Origin: Leucocoprinus leucothites
Taxonomy: Eukaryota > Basidiomycota > Agaricomycetes > Agaricales > Agaricaceae
Length of the DNA stretch: 64,000 nucleotides
Assembly: GCA_013368445.1 (NCBI GenBank)
Contig: JAACJO010000005.1
Location: 1,178,001 to 1,242,000, forward strand
Direction: 5' to 3'
The notes below the pieces were generated by a model. The model was not told the origin of the DNA. It saw only the letters and a list, made by a program, of their open reading frames with translations, and searched no databases. The position numbers and the translations under genes were made by a program. Below, in pieces: positions 35,340 to 49,081 of this stretch. Each line of letters opens with the position of its first letter. Positions within the stretch are counted from its first letter, which is position 1.

Positions 35340-37795
35340 AGTTAATTTAGTGCCGCACGGCCATCATTAGTTCTGCTGGCTAAGCGGCATGTCCTCGATG
35401 CCGGTTGACTGCCGAGGATGAACTCCGGTGCTAGCTGCTACTCATCGGGTTAACCTCCGGGGATCTGATGGGACCCGCTTCTAAATATGATCAAAAAACC
35501 TTTTTGTAGACAAGTAGTAGTGAGTACTTCAATAACTCCATAGGAGAATCGCTATATTGAAGATACTTGAGAGATAATGCTCTGGCTGATAGATCAAACA
35601 AAGAAGGTGGTAATGGTCAGATAAAAGTATTAAGCTTGAGCTGGAACAACAACTCAACATGAACACAACGGTATTAAGCGTTGTGAGCTCGAACCGAACT
35701 TCATTACCAATGCTGCTAGAAAATATGTTCCCCAAGTTAGTGAGTCTTGCCTTCTCCGTTTAACAAACGTTGTATGGCCCAAAGCGCATGGTAAGGTCAC
35801 TATACCTGAAAAAATGGGCCTTGGGGCTTTGAGTTTTAGTGGGTAGCCAAATATTTGGCGTTAGACTCCCATACGCCTATTGGGGGGCGCATTTCCCCAA
35901 GGGCAGAGACATGGAATCAAACTAAACTAATACTCACGCGTAAGCCGACTGAATAAGCCGACTCTCCGCCAAGTGGATTTGACGAAGGCTGATTGTCATT
36001 CGTGACTCCCCAGCCTCAGAGCCAACTTCAAGTGGTATGTGGCACCTATAATGCCTCCTTCGCGATGCTTCCCAACACGAAACAGACCCAACATCCTCCT
36101 CCAAGCATGCCCTAACCTTGTCCACAATGTATCTTCTGTCGTTCTAGCCTACAAAGTCTTCTGCTCTCCAGAAAGACAATGCGATCGGATTGTCCAGGTC
36201 TCTAGACTTTGGACGTTCGCTAACCTTCTGTAAAAATGTATTCCATGCACTCTCGCTGATTCTCGCCGCCAAGCAAGCCTCTTTGATCAGCATCATTTCT
36301 GTCTTCTCTGACTCTTTCTCCTCTGCTTTTTAAATTCGCTAACTTGATCCGTTGAACTCCAACTCGTCTCTGCCTTTATTTTTTTGAACAAACCTCATAC
36401 ACCCCACTCAATAATTCATACACGCTTTGCCCACTCACTCGCACATCGGGCTCCCTCCGCTGCCCGCCCCCGAGCGTGGTGGCGGCCTTAAAACCCCCTC
36501 TCATCCCAATCATCTTCCAGGTCGCCTTCCATCAGATCTCCTTCTACTCAAATCAATATACCTTCTACTTCAATTTCTTCTCTCTCGAGCAGCCCCCTTC
36601 TCTCGGGATTAGAAAGACGCACCATCTGTAGGCCCCGACTTCCACTGTATTCCTTAGAAGTATGCCAATGCTCGTAAATTAGATACTTACCGATATGTAT
36701 ATGAGGGACTGTATGTAAGCTACTTCCGAATGCACGTTGAGTTCATAGTATCCATCGTGTCCCCTAACGCCGACATTCCACCACCACCCTGAGACAACTC
36801 AAAGAAACAACTGACCATAGGGCGAGTCGGCCAGTTGAATATATCATGATATTTTTGTCATTGGGTTGGACCAGCTAACGCTCACAGATCATGTCATTAA
36901 GACACTCAGCGGGATCTGGCGTCCCTAAGATAGTATCCCCTCTGCTGTCCTTGGCAGCCCTCAAGAACACCTCTCCAACAGTTTCCCTCCCATCCTCGTT
37001 GCCATCTAGCTGCAGGAATGACGTCTGTACCATTGTACTCATCAAGGGCTTTGTACATAGAGTTGCTCTTTGTGATGGAACTCGAGAAAGAGTACCTCCA
37101 ACGGAGGATTTGTGGCCCCAAGACTGCCAGCGTTCCTTTGTCCTCGGACCTTACCTCAACCATCTGCATTACCGAACATCCGCCGGCAAGATGCCCCATT
37201 GAGCATGGACAAGAAACAACTCTGAGCGCCCAAGCGACACTCGTCTCCAAGAGATATGTCGCTTTCCCCGATATCTACCCTAGTTTCACCTCTCCTCTGC
37301 ACTCGCCAAGGTTTCTTCGTTGCACTCATCCTCACGTCAAAACTCACGTGGAATAATACTTCTCAAACTGTGCCCGAGCCAAGGCTTCTAGTCTTCCAGC
37401 CAGGGAAACCAATCGCTTTGAGCGTGCTCTTGGTGAAGCCCTCGACCGCTCTCTCGCCCATTAGATTCCGCTAGTTACCCCTTTTCAGGTGTGATGGGAT
37501 CCCTATCAAATCCTTCATCTCAGTCGCCAAGTTTGCTATCGACTGGATCTCCTTCACCTACTCAAACCGGATTCCACCATTGCCAGACATCACAGCTGGG
37601 GAGGGAGGGAGTCATAAGAGAGAGAAAGCACGTGAATATTAAACTAATGGGTTCGGTGATACTACTTCGAGTCCTGTCTCCTGTTATGTACTTTGAATAA
37701 GAATAGTGTCTTTGCGTGCAAGATTATAGAAGTGGTATTAAGATAGTATGATGACGGGGTATGAATATGAAGGGGTATATCGTGAAGTCCTCTAC
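35340..37795. other. Left arm of inner element, no confident gene
   Basis: Identical in content to 21,943-24,398: hairpin, CT-rich tract and coding-like scraps at 36,891-37,640. Confidence 0.4.
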
Positions 37796-40700
37796 TTAAT
37801 TTGTTACGCCGAGATCGTCCTTTCGAATCCGCTTTAGAACCTTATATTTATGTCCTCCACGAACTGCGCCCAGGCCACAAGTATCCCCAAACTCATTCAC
37901 CCAGTGTCGACTCCCGAAATCTGAACCGCGCATGACATAGACGAAGCACCCCTTTTTAGTCGGGGGAACCCAGGACACCAAACCGTGGGGTATCACCCCG
38001 GTCTGGCCCTGCGCTCCGGGCGACGATGGTTGAAAGTATATTCTGACCATGTTGTCTGAAACCCCCTTGAATACTCCAGTCTTACCGTGCCACGGGGCGG
38101 CATCGAGGCGAAGAGGATTCTCCGTGACCTTCAACATCAGGCTCGAGTTTTTTGGAAGGATATCAGATATCCGTAGGAGCCAGTGGTCGTGCGCTACAGT
38201 TCTGAGCAGCCATTGATTGTGATTGAGATGACACTTACGGATGACCCCTCCTATGTTTACTGGTGCTGGCTCTGCTTGCTGAGTGGCTGGAGCCCAGACT
38301 CCGTCGGTCTCGGTGTTGATCGGCTCAGGAGTCCTCCCTCTAGCTGTCGAACCTGAGGCCTCAGGCCTCAGCACCCGCCGCTCCAGTTCGGATTTCACGT
38401 GCTCGGTGGGCACAAGCTCGAAGTCTGACTCCTCAGTAACCTCGTATAATCTCTCGTCATTGTCCCTGTATTCAACTTAGACTCACATCGATCACAATGA
38501 ACTGAGCGTGCTTACAGGAAGAAATATAAACCTTTGAGATGACGCTGGACAAGCTGGTTTCGATTGACAAGCACACCTTCAACTTCCACGTGTGCTATCC
38601 ACTGAGTGCTAACGGTCCTGATGATGCCTTGGTATGCCCTGAACGGTTCGCTCTTGAACATAACGCGCATTTTAAGAAATTTGTCGCGTTTCTGATTCTC
38701 GCTGCGAACAATAATGTCTTCAAACATTTTATGAATTCTGCGGGCTTTCTCATTCGCATGGGAAGCGCTCTGTCCTTCTGGTTGAGGAGCCGCTTCCTGA
38801 GGCTTCACGAAGACGCGATCGTCTTCTGCAAACTCTACATCATTTATCGAGGCAAAGACCTCGGAGACCTACTCTTCATATATAAGTAACCGAACCGGGG
38901 AATGGCCACAACACGTACCTGTCGCATTCGAACAGAGATAGCGACCGTATGAGCCTCGTCGTTCACAGCGGTCACAAAGCCTTGGGCACCCGCATGCTCA
39001 CCGGACCTGACGCGGACGTGATCACCTATCTGAAAGTGCCGTCGGAGCGAGGATTTTGCCACCTCAATGATTTCATTAGAGGCCGTAACGGTGACCCGTG
39101 CGTAGGTCAAGAAGACCTGCTCTACGAATCCCACCATTCCTCGATAGTCTCCTTCAGTCAGCTTTACCTGGTCGCCTCTCTTCAGGTCCTCAAGCTCTGC
39201 CGTCTCCAGCGCCAGACTCTTAGCTAAATCAGGAATCGAGGGGCAATCCATGAATTCCATGATTTCTTCGCGAGAAAGATGGACAGCACGTGGGCGGTAT
39301 GAGCCATGGACCAATTCTGCCAACAGATAGCCACCAGCGTCGAATTTCATAAAACCCTTTTGATTCTCGTCTTGATTCTCGATCTCCTGGTCTTCGTCTT
39401 CATCCTCCGCGTCCTTTTCTTCTTCTCCTCGCGCTCCCTCTTGAGCTTGCTCTCCTACTGATGTACTCCCTTCTTCCACTCGTGCTCCACTTTCCTCTTC
39501 TCGCTGTCGCTCTTCTCTTTGATCTCTAAGTCGTGCTCGTCCTTCTTCTCCATCCGCATGTATCCGTCCTTCTCCTTCCTGTCCTCCTTCTTTTGAGGGG
39601 CCCTCCTCTCCACGTTCTATAGCCGTATGCTGAAACGGATATTCAACTGGGATCTTCCTCCACCTTCTGGGGACTTTGAATCTTGAATTGTAGCATTCAA
39701 TCTCATCAGTGTCGGCACTCCGCTTTACTGTCAGAAAAGAGTCTCCATATATAGCGCGGCATCGGTCAGGGTTGAGCCGTGCAGCAGGAGCACGTTCTGA
39801 GCGAGCCTGCCCGCGTTTTCGTTTGCGCGTGGAATAAGGAAGTCTCGCGAGGAGCACGGCGACCACACTAAACCTCTGCGAGTCGACTTGATTGACTTCA
39901 AGGACGTAGGCAGGGTCGTCCTTATACGGAGCGGATGATAAGCGGATCCAGGTATTGCTCTTTGGAACCTCCACAGGCTTTTCACGTTCTATCAAGTATT
40001 GCTTGGCGGTTTCAACATAAACGTAGCGGATCTTTTGCGTATTGAGCCCGCTGCATACGAATGTCGCGTCCTCAATCTTCTTGACTTGAACAAAAACTCG
40101 GCCAGGTAGGGAAGACCGATAGAAGGCGGCATGTGGAGGTTCGTGCAAACCGCAGAAACCGGATTCAATTCGTCTCAGGATTCGGTCCACAGTTTTTTGT
40201 TCCTTTCCTACCTGGAATACCGTCAGATTGTATCCGCAGATATAAAACATAATGATATTTACTTGGACCGGAACCTCCCAGAGCGGGCAATCCCAACGTA
40301 CATTAGCCTCGGCGTCGTCCTTAGCGTCTTCCTCAGTGTCGGCCTTAGCGTCTTCCCCAGCGTCGGCTTGAACGTCTTTATACACATGCCTCCTCATTAT
40401 CCCTTCAATCACTGGGTTGTCTTCGTCTTCATTTCGGTTCAACCGGGGAGCAGGATGCACGAGGTTCTCTTGAGCCTCAGAGTTGTCGATAAAGTTGGCT
40501 GGAACAATTCATGAATGCCTTGAATACACGTATTTTATTATTTCTAAGAAGTCTACCTTGATCGGCCTCTGTCTCGTCTTCGCTCTCTTCCTCGTCATTG
40601 ACCTGTGCCTCTATATCCAAGAAGGCATGCACGGCGTCCGTTCGAACCTTCTTTCTTGCCCTTGAATGGTGCGGCTGTTTAGGAGTACTCTTCCGCGCTT

Positions 40701-41250
40701 GGGGTGCCGTCTGAACCTCCTAGAAGGCATAGTTAACTCAAGTAGATGTAGTACAATCATATCTACCTCGGTATTCCCGCTGAATCCTACCGACATTGGA
40801 TTTGGCTCGTCGGGGTCGTATACCCAAGTAATTTCGTGAGATTCTTTGAGCGTGCCGTCGGCGTTGACCGCCTCACCGTCCTGTATATTCTTTTTGTCAA
40901 TACGTTGGTCATCTGGTAGCGTTTTGGTGGTACAAACTAAAGGGTGGTTCTACAACGGAAGATGAGATTCAGCCGTCATTCATGTATGGTGAACATACCG
41001 TTGACGCTGTTACGGGCGCCGCTGGTATCGGTGTGGATTCATCTGGGTCGTAAACCCACTCGATCTCGTGTGCGTCCTTGAGTGTACCGTCAGCATTGAC
41101 AGCCTCACCTTCCTGCACTTCGGCTGTCAATGGCATTCAGTCCGGTGACACCTTGTACGAACCGGGTTTCGGTGCTGTAGAACTTATATTAGCTTTTGAT
41201 ATTATAGATATCGTCCTACATACGTTCGTTGAGTATCTATTGTCTGACAT
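37796..41250 (-). CDS. Spt5-like NGN/KOW protein, inner copy
   Basis: Identical translation to the gene at 24,399-27,853. Spliced exons lie at 41,123-40,999, 40,949-40,767, 40,719-40,557, 40,498-40,263, 40,211-38,919, 38,868-38,516, 38,465-38,239 and 38,193-37,796. Spt5 family members bind RNA polymerase through the NGN domain and nucleic acid or partners through KOW domains. Host Spt5 is a single essential gene, so an element-borne version is unusual. The N-terminal double WVYDPDE repeat and the long Arg/Glu-rich linker are not part of normal Spt5. The start near 41,250 is tentative. Confidence 0.82.
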
Positions 41251-41328
41251 AGTTTTTGTTTTCGTTGTATCTATTTATAATATGTATTATAACGAAAGCG
41301 ACTGTAAAGGGGAAAGTTGCATCAAAGT

Positions 41329-41587
41329 CGGTTACAGGTATATGATCGGTTTGTGTCGTTAGGGCCGGCCTGAGAAATTTCACGTGGTCATGCCCTTGTG
41401 GTGGGAAAAAGCACCACCGGTTACAGGACCATATGACCGGTTAGTATGGTTAGGGCCGGCCTGAGAAAGCTCACGCCTCAAAATCGGCACGTGGCTTGGC
41501 CCAATCCCCACACTCACGGTGAGTCACGCGGCTAGACTCACAGTCACATGGCTGGACCCACCCTCCGGTTCCCAGGATCCTCACGTG
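41329..41587. promoter_or_regulatory. Repeat-rich promoter with three CACGTG sites, inner copy
   Basis: Same as 27,932-28,190: two CGGTTACAGG...GGGCCGGCCTGAGAAA repeats and CACGTG at 41,381, 41,488 and 41,582. Confidence 0.55.
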
Positions 41588-41817
41588 CGGAAAAAACCTG
41601 CCCTAAATCTTCGAAGCGCTCATATACTGATGCGCATCAATATCACCTCTTTCCTTTCTGTTATCTCCGTCGTAGTATGGTAGTATTGTACTTAGATACC
41701 CTCACGTTTGAGTTCATGTGTCACTTGGTGATATACTGCGATTCACCAATTATTCTGGGGCTTCGTTAGCCCTATAATGAACAGTGGGAGAAATGAGGAA
41801 TAGAACATGCGACCCTC

Positions 41818-42499
41818 ATGTTGATTGACAGTGAAATATCGTCCGGAAACCAAGCCATAGAATGTCTTGGTAAGATTCGCCTCCCATTCTACAGTGCGGC
41901 GAGTGAAATTTCTAATAATCAAGCACTTGTTAGTGTCGGATATGCTACACTCCTCAAATGCGTCTCGCAGTGCACAGACGACATTACATGGGAACGGCGC
42001 ATTCCCAATTACCAAACGCTTCTCATCGTATGCGCCTGCCTTCCCACCCTCAAAAACAATGATCAACACGTCCATGGTGTTTATCGCACAAATCGCAGGG
42101 TGAGACTTGTTTTATCAACGTCATTTATTCAATTAACATGTTCTCCAGATTCAACGTCGTTCTGAGGACGGACGGCACCGCCTTTGCACCGTAACGCACA
42201 ATTCATCTGTGCCGGGCCTGTCGCGTCAAGAATGCGTATCAGGATATACCACTTCCTCAAGAACTCGCCGGCTCAAATCTGGTGCGCCCGCCAGCGCAAC
42301 TACAAAACCCACCCTCCTGTTGGCCCACCCACATCTAATAACGGACATTACACTGAGGTCTCTGGGTTTACATTTACTGAGGACCTGGTGGCATCGCAAG
42401 GATCTGAACGGTCATCGTCTGGCCGATTTTAAGCAGTGTTTGTTGCGTGACGGACAATGTCACATTAATCTAGTCTTTCTACGTTCGAGGGTGCGTTAA
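41818..42499 (+). CDS. Doubtful element gene, inner copy
   Basis: Same as 28,421-29,102. Exons 41,818-42,099 and 42,149-42,499. The competing minus-strand reading is at 42,075-41,743. Not recognised. Confidence 0.3.
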
Positions 42500-43455
42500 T
42501 AGTTTCAATTATAAGTGATATGAGCTGATGCCGCAAAATATCAGACAGTCGATACAAATTCCAAAATGATTCGGGCGTTCATATTATCAACGAACACGCT
42601 CTTATCACCTTATTCAACTATGTTACAAGAATAACCCTCCCTGAGGAGCTGTAATTAGCCCAAGTTTGATGGCGGCAAACCCGGCCCTGTATTTTGACGC
42701 TCTGATACGGATAGTAAGACTCGTCGTTCATAGCATTCTTAGTGAAATGTCTGACGAGGCTAAACACCCTTCAGTACCTAATGTGTCTGATATGTACAAG
42801 AGCTCTCCTGGGCGTCCGGTTACCGTCCCGCAGTGCGGATTAATTGAATTCTAGCGGTGCTACAAGTGACGCCGAAATGGACAGCGGCTCCCGTACGTAT
42901 TTTGTCCTATCTACATTTGATCAGTAGCTGATATTTTTTGAACTAGTTGTACAGTGAACACAAAGGTTTATCAGTGTTCACCCTACACCCTACATCTTTC
43001 TTGGGGACTTTGCAATGCACCTAGAGACGGCACCAGTGAGGCGGCCTAGTACGAATAGTGTGATTCACCTTATATGTCAACGCTGAGCTTTCAAATATAT
43101 GGAAAACCCGCCTCCCTGAACTCAGGTCGCTTTTTTTTGTTGCGCCTTTCCTTTATCTGTGATCCCCGTGCCCAGAACAACTAATTGCAGCCTCTCCGTA
43201 ACCTCAAATCCGATCTCCGTGAGTTCACATGGTTTAAGTTCGAATGGTTCGAACCTAATAGAGATACTCCGTGCCCTCTAGGTCTTACATCCACGCATAT
43301 GGTCATAGTTACACCCATTCCCGTGTCCTATTTCTCTCCTGAACTTTAAAATTTTAAACGCCCTCTGCTTTTAAAGGTGATAACCCTCTCTGCCGTTTTT
43401 CACCCCCCCACCCCCCACCCCCCACTCTCATTGCGTTTCCTTAACCCAAACTGTT
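42500..43455. other. Non-coding stretch upstream of the J-domain gene, inner copy
   Basis: Same as 29,103-30,058, with the C-rich tract at about 43,402-43,425 before the start codon. Confidence 0.4.
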
Positions 43456-46400
43456 ATGTCCCACTTCTTCGTCGATTTGAAAGCTTGCAAAAATCCTGAC
43501 TGCGCATGGAAAGGCTCATGCATGCTGTTCAAAGCAGCGTCCATGCAGCCTGACCTCAATTGCGCACTTATGTCCTTGTGCGAATGCGGCTGTCAAGCCA
43601 CTCGTCACTATTTGCCTACAACCACTACTCAAGTATGTACCTCGCCTTTGGTTGAGCTGTACGTACTGAACCCCTCTGCTAGCCTCCTGACCCTGCCCCT
43701 CTCGCTCAGGTATGCTATCGCATTTGTTGCTTTTCCCCCTTATTAATCGCTATGTTATTAATCTTTTTAGGGTACGGGTAATGTTTCCCCAAACGCGACC
43801 CCGTACGGTATCTCGTCTGAAGGCCAGCACTTCGTTCCTGGGAGTCTCGGTGCGGAGTTCCTTCGCTCTATGGGTGAAGGGAGAGGAAGTGCTTCAGCCT
43901 TTCTCCGAACCGACAACATCCGGAAAAAACGCCAGCAACAAGACGGCCTCGCCGACAGCCTCCAATTCGATCCTGGATCAGAGGTAAGACATACCATCTT
44001 GCATTAAGTCAATATCTGACTCGGAGCAAGATCCACAAGACGGCAGCAGAGAACGCATCGACCACTCGGCTTCCCAAAAACAAAAGACGCAGGAAGGCTG
44101 AGGATACTTCTCGCCCAGCTGCCCCGATAACGACCGCCCCTGCTAAAGCAAAGGAGCCTCTAAGAGTATTCAAGTTCGTTTTGATACCTGAAACCTCGCT
44201 ACTGGATAACTTCACTCGTACCGAGCCCACTGCCGATGAGTATGTCGGAGTCACTCTTAATACCTGCCTTACTTACCGTTTTATAGGATCCGAACTAGCT
44301 TGTACACTGCAGGCCTCGTGGTCGACGTGACAATTGACGCCACAGCCACTCACTCGGAAATCAAAGAATCCGTTATCGCTGCTTTCCTTGCCGCGCCTAT
44401 CCGTCAAGAAATTCCCATTACCCTGGAGGATTTCTCGATCGTCTCTGCTTCTCCCCAGGGTAAAGGCCAGCGCAGGATACTCAAGCGCATTTTGAACTCT
44501 AGTGAAGCTGTACTGTCACTGGAATCGATCAAATTGTGAGTTAAATTCGTTTATTCCTTCGCGTTGTCTACTAAATAGGACGTCATGTCTAGTCACAGTA
44601 TTACTCACCGCCAGGGCAAGAAAGATATGGGCAAGGTTGTATACGTTGGTCTGTTACGCGGAAAAGCGGATATTGTGATCTCTCAGGAGAATGGAGATGG
44701 TGGCAACGAAGAGAGTGCTTCAGCTGAAGACAGCGCTAGTGTTGACGAGGATGCACAATCTGACGTCTTGATGGCTGATGAAACGGCTGGTGCGTTCGTA
44801 ATAGCTACCATGCTATTGGTTTTAATCGCCGGCATACCTAGACAATAACAAGACTTATGAAGATTTCTTAAACCATTCGCCCTTTGAAGACACCAGCGCC
44901 GACAACTTCAACTCTGGTAACATGAACCTTGAAGATCTTCCCGTTGGTGAAGAATATATTGGGCCAGCATTCGCTCGTACGTAGTAATGTGTCCTATTAT
45001 TTTATCAGACTCAGCGCCCTTGATAGATCCCGATGGATTAGTTGATTATTTACGCTACGATAAACATATACTACCACTGCATTGCTTGACGCGTAACATT
45101 TCATGTGAACTTGGGCAAGAAACCTGGGTATGTAGTCGCGCTTTTCCTTATGATGCTGGATTCTCAACTTTTAATCCAGTGGCCCCTGCAAGATTCCCGC
45201 TGTTGGACCGACCTTCACCAGGCTGCCGGTGCAATTCAGACGAAGTTGGAGGCTGTCGAAAAAGAGTCGACTCACAGGTATCTTATCAAGGAGCTCTATA
45301 CAGCACTGAACAGAGCACAGGCATCATTCGACTTTCTCTTCAAGCTCTCGAACATGCGGGTTATAGGGATTGTATCGGATGACGACAAGTATTACACTGC
45401 GAGTTTCCGAGATACTTTCCGTGTCGGGCCTCACGGTGTCATGCCGTTCATTTCAACTCTTTATCGGGCGCACTGCCATCTCAACTCCTTGCAGGTAACC
45501 AGCTGGATCAAGAATGAGGTGGAGAACTGTCTTCGCCGCATTGATGCATACGCTTACTGTCTCCTGACTCTGGTTAACGACTTCCGCGAGTTGGAGGACA
45601 GAGTGAAGTGGGATGTACCTGGTGTTTGTCATCTTCGGCGTTCTACCAACACCCACCCCGACCTTTTTCCAGTAAGTTCTATGCCCCGAATTCCTCATTC
45701 AATCTTCGGCTTACAAGATCATCAGGTTTCAACAATATCATATTTGGTTCTTCGAGTGCCGCTGAATCACCGCTTGCCTGAGTCCATCATTCAGGACCTC
45801 CACCATGACTTCGGAAGTGCAACCGAGCACTCGAAGATTGATCCCACCAAGTTATGCTATGGCGAGCTCGGGATTCACGGATTCCTGGACCTTGTAGCTG
45901 ATTATCTCGATGCATGCCCCAGCGAAGCTACCTACTACGACGAGGTCAAGGGCATTGTTTCGCGTTTCTGCATGGATCTTTCATACGCAATAGAACGTCA
46001 CGCTATTGTAAGCTGTCCCAGCTAAACTATGAACATGATCTAACCTACATGCTTCTAGATAGATGCTCAGACAAAAGGGAAGGGCCGCCGCAAGTATGAA
46101 ACGAGAAGCTCTACAGTCAAGGATAGGGACAGGTGTCGTGCATTTTTCAACCGAGGTAACAGTACATTACTTACAAATTGAACTCAGCTCTCCTGACATT
46201 GAGGAATTAGAGCCAGGTCAGTGCCACCTATTGCTATCGTTTGCCGCCTGCTGACTCATGTCACAGATGAAGCTACTCGCAACGTATTCGAACGTAAGTA
46301 ATATTCAATCTCAGTAGTTGAACTGTCATTAATTCTCTTGAAAGACAAAGACAAGCAACGGAGGTCGAACGCCAATGCCAATAGCAGTAATTGCAGGGCT

Positions 46401-46935
46401 GATCCTTCCTCCAGCACGACGAACGCTTCCACACATTTTACGAATAGCTCCTCATCCACTGGCACGAGTGCAGGCTCCAATACTTCCACAGGCTCGAGTG
46501 ACGGTGGTTCGGCTGGTGCCTCAACTAGTTCCCCAACTGGTGCCTCTACTGGACCGGGCTCAGCTCCATCTGCGACCTCAACCCCACGTGTAAAGGTAAA
46601 AAATCTCTCTACATGTAACACACTCGATGAACTAGCACAACGAGTCGTTACTTACATCAAGCACCCTGATCCCGAAAAGCGGCTTCCTTCCTGGAACTTA
46701 ATGCAGGGTGTTACGAGGGAATTGAAATGGCGCAAGCTATTCTTAGTAAGCTTCCAATCCTCTACTTCTCTTGATCTTTTATCTGATGATACCTCAGACA
46801 TATCACCCCGACAAAAACAGTATCGGGCTCCCAAATTCAGATGGCAGTACTCCTAGTGTATACACGGAAGCTTGGTTGGTGACGTGCGTTTATGTCACTG
46901 GTCACTTAAACCGAATACGGAAATCCGAGGTGTAG
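43456..46935 (+). CDS. Cys-rich N-terminus / J-domain-like C-terminus protein, inner copy
   Basis: Identical to the 911-residue protein at 30,059-33,538 (add 13,397 to each exon border). Lies between the Spt5-like gene (-) and the transposase gene (+), transcribed with the latter but with its own upstream region of about 0.95 kb. The N-terminal Cys/His cluster could bind metal and nucleic acid or protein. The terminal KWRKLFLTYHPDKN block keeps the HPD tripeptide needed to stimulate Hsp70 in true J-proteins. The rest of a J-domain (helix III with its usual KFQ.I.EAY pattern) is not evident, so the domain may be partial or only similar. Confidence 0.78.
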
Positions 46936-47467
46936 TTTATTCTCGGTCGAGGGATAGTGTAATGATTGGATTACAAACACGCGTCGAATCTCACCACTAT
47001 GCTATATTGACTAAATATTTTCATCTGCGACTTATATCTCTTGTTACCTTGATGTTTCATGCTTTAGTGTCTATGTGACAAGCTGTGTATTCTAGTGTCA
47101 ACTAATAGTGTACAGTCCGTTTCCCTCTAATACTTTTTTCACCATTATTGCTGTCTATTCTCCTCATAGTACTTTTCTCGCTATTATTACTGTCTATTCC
47201 CCTCTAATACTTCCCCCTCTCTGAGCTATATTACAATTTATTTTACGGTATTCAGTCATATATGCCCTATGCTGTTTTTCATTTCTGAGGTGTACAGAAA
47301 AAGTTGAAAGGGAGGCTTAGCATACATAGGGGCCGTGCCTATGCCTCTGCATTCTGAGTGCCATTTTTGGCATTGTTCTAGAGGATACGAGTGCGTCTCC
47401 CCTGTTTCCAATTTAGTAAGTAGCATTTCAATAATGAGATGAAAAATCTGGTCACTTACTCCCCACC
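46936..47467. other. Intergenic, J-domain gene to transposase gene, inner copy
   Basis: Same as 33,539-34,070; contains the drifting repeat of about 50 bp at 47,112-47,227 and the presumed transposase promoter. Confidence 0.45.
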
Positions 47468-49081
47468 ATGCCCACTGAGCCTTATGATGGCGATCGAGTC
47501 TCCAACTTTCTGCGGCTGTCTGATAAAATCGTTCAAGAGGCCCAACACCTCATTGTAACAATACCTAATGTTGAGATATTCGCTGTCGAGAGGTCACTTA
47601 GGCTTCTCAATACCGTGAATCAAGTCTTACAGCAAATTTCGGACCAATGGATTTCTCCAGTGGAGGTGGAGTTTCTTTCGGGTGTCGTTCAAGGCCTAAT
47701 ACACCCGCTCCAGCATTTTTTGGAAGTCACGGACCCAAATGAACGACCTCAAGCGCAGACGGCTCCTCCTGGCCCAGGTCGTGGTCGACCAAGGGTTATA
47801 ATCGATATTCAACGCGCTATTCATCTTCATGACCTCGGAAACTCATGGGAGTCAGTTGCAGAGGCCATAGGTGTTGCGAGAAAAACACTGTACCTTCACC
47901 TAGCCCGAGCTGGCATTTCCTCCGCTCGCCCCACACATACAGAGATCACAGATGAAGGATTAGATGAAGTCGTAGCCGGAATCTCTCTTCTACACCCACA
48001 GAATGGTGCAGGAATTATTCACGGTGCCTTGAAGTCCCTAGAAATTCTTGTACCAATCAAACGTGTAAAAGAGAGTCTTAGGCGTGTAGATCCTATTGGT
48101 ATCATGCTTCGGTGAGTCATTTTTGCTCAACGTTCCGACACCCAGTTGAATAAACATATTTAGATGGCATGGAGCAATCAAACGCCGTGTGTATCGTGTT
48201 CGAGGTAGCAATGCCCTATGGCATATGGATGGAAATGAGAAGCTGAAGCCTTGGGGGTTTTATATACATGGCTGCGTGGATGGACACTCTCGTCTGCTCA
48301 TCTACCTGCAGTGCCGTGACAATAAACGCGCTCTAACAGTAGAGAAGATCTTCATGCGTGGAGTCTCACAATACGGCTGGCCTAGTAGAGTTCGTGGAGA
48401 TTATGGTACCGAAAATAATGCCATCGAAGTTAGAATGGTCTTGAAGTGGGGAGAGCACCACAAAGCCTACATTCGAGGACGGTATGTGTCTACCTAATCA
48501 ATACTGTATGTTGTCTAAGTCATAACTCTAGCTCTGTACACAACGTCCGTATCGAGCGTACATGGAGGGATGTTCGCACCGGAGTTATTGAGTTCTGGAG
48601 GACGATTTTTCTTCATCTAGAAGAGATCGGCATGCTAGACATGGACAATGCTGCACATCGTGTATGTCTTTTTATTGTCTTCCAGCCCCGTATTCAGCGC
48701 TGGCTCGATCGCTTTATTCAGTTTTGGAACCACCACTCAATCCGTACTGCCAAGAATAAAAGTCCACTTGCGATCTACGAGCTAAGCAAGGAACGTGCCA
48801 TCAACCTTGGATTTTGGAATAATGATCCGGGAGATGGAGTTGAAGAAATAGACCCATTCTACGGCTTCGACGGCCAGGAACAACAACCGACACCTGAAGA
48901 GCTTCTCCAAGAGGATGAGCAGCGACAAAATGAGAGGGACAGAGATGACGGGCCAGCACTGGCGGAGGCCAGAAAGGTGTTGAGTAACTTACCTGTTCAC
49001 ATGGATGACGGCAACAACGGTATCAACTGGTATTGTCAAGCTCTTTTCACCCTCGAGACATACTTGAACGCTCTAGCATAG
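47468..49081 (+). CDS. Integrase-type DDE transposase, intact
   Basis: Three exons (47,468-48,111; 48,164-48,481; 48,532-49,081) give 503 residues. The N-terminal 100 residues are helical. GRGRPRV then leads into a helix-turn-helix-like segment (about 112-150, SWESVAEAIGVARKTLYLHL). The catalytic core has D237 in ALWHMDGNEK, D294 in RVRGDYGTEN and E329 in SVHNVRIERTW. Spacing is D-56-D-34-E, the retroviral-integrase pattern. A CVDGHSRLLIYL strand and RIQRWLDRFIQFWNHHSIR helices fit the integrase-core family I know from fungal and animal genomes. The C-terminus is Glu/Gln-rich. No mutation is seen. It should cut and join the element ends and give the 6-bp duplications. The start ATG follows ACTCCCCACC; no upstream in-frame extension looks coding. 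Confidence 0.9.

Noticed and set aside
21720..48513. Head-to-tail tandem duplication of 13,397 bp, or an assembly error
   Set aside because: A simple duplication would not give a terminal repeat at each junction plus a separate 6-bp duplication (ATGTTG) whose single-copy empty site is seen in the inner element. Self-nested transposition explains every junction.
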